5,264 bases of DNA, taken from assembly GCA_005789055.1 (NCBI GenBank), contig SYAA01000352.1:1-5264 (forward strand), written 5' to 3'. Shown one piece after another: positions 5,260 through 5,264 of this stretch. The DNA is from Actinomycetota bacterium (GTDB taxonomy: Bacteria > Actinomycetota > Actinomycetes > Mycobacteriales > Mycobacteriaceae). The translations under genes and the position numbers were made by a program. The stretch's first letter is position 1. Every line of letters starts with the position of its first letter. The notes beneath the pieces were generated by a model. It saw only the letters and a list, made by a program, of their open reading frames with translations, was not told where the DNA came from and ran no database searches.

Positions 5260-5264
5260 CCTCC
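5260..5264 (-). promoter_or_regulatory. Ribosome binding site of desA1 (at the window edge)
   Basis: The minus strand reads GGAGGGGCC immediately before the desA1 ATG. The GGAGG core ends four bases from the start and the overlapping AGGGG ends only two bases away, so the spacing is short but the match is strong. It supports the annotated start. Any bases further upstream are cut off. Confidence 0.65.

Overview
The window is a piece of core chromosome from a high-GC actinobacterium, almost certainly a mycobacterium. From memory, gene order and protein sequences match the Mycobacterium tuberculosis stretch phoT (Rv0820) - phoY2 (Rv0821c) - Rv0822c - Rv0823c - desA1 (Rv0824c). The proteins differ enough from the remembered M. 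tuberculosis sequences (for example the DesA1 C-terminus and the PhoY2 tail) that a non-tuberculous species is more likely. This identification rests on recognition, not on a search.

Layout: the plus strand carries only the last 59 codons of the phosphate-transport ATPase PhoT/PstB (1-182). Everything else is on the minus strand. phoY2 (189-854), a PhoU-family phosphate-signalling regulator, converges on phoT with six bases between the stop codons. Upstream of it lies a LytR-CpsA-Psr (LCP) cell-wall ligase of 645 residues (922-2859). A 217-base non-coding gap follows (2860-3076), then a DusB-type tRNA-dihydrouridine synthase (3077-4249). Seven bases further is desA1 (4257-5255), an acyl-ACP desaturase of the mycolic-acid pathway. 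The window ends just inside the desA1 ribosome binding site, so the desA1 promoter is outside.

How the genes relate: PhoT and PhoY2 belong to Pst phosphate uptake and its coupling to SenX3-RegX3. DesA1 (mycolate precursors) and the LCP protein (joining glycopolymer to peptidoglycan) both serve the mycolyl-arabinogalactan-peptidoglycan envelope, with the dus gene between them. desA1 and dus look co-transcribed. The LCP gene may be read through from them or have its own promoter in the 217-base gap. phoY2 appears to have its own leaderless promoter.

I found no mobile element, CRISPR array, RNA gene or new multi-gene system. Points of interest are small: an in-frame 15-bp tandem repeat in the LCP cytoplasmic tail, hairpins in the LCP leader and at the dus stop codon, an 11-bp-phased TTCA repeat at activator distance upstream of phoY2, and a penultimate cysteine in the LCP protein.
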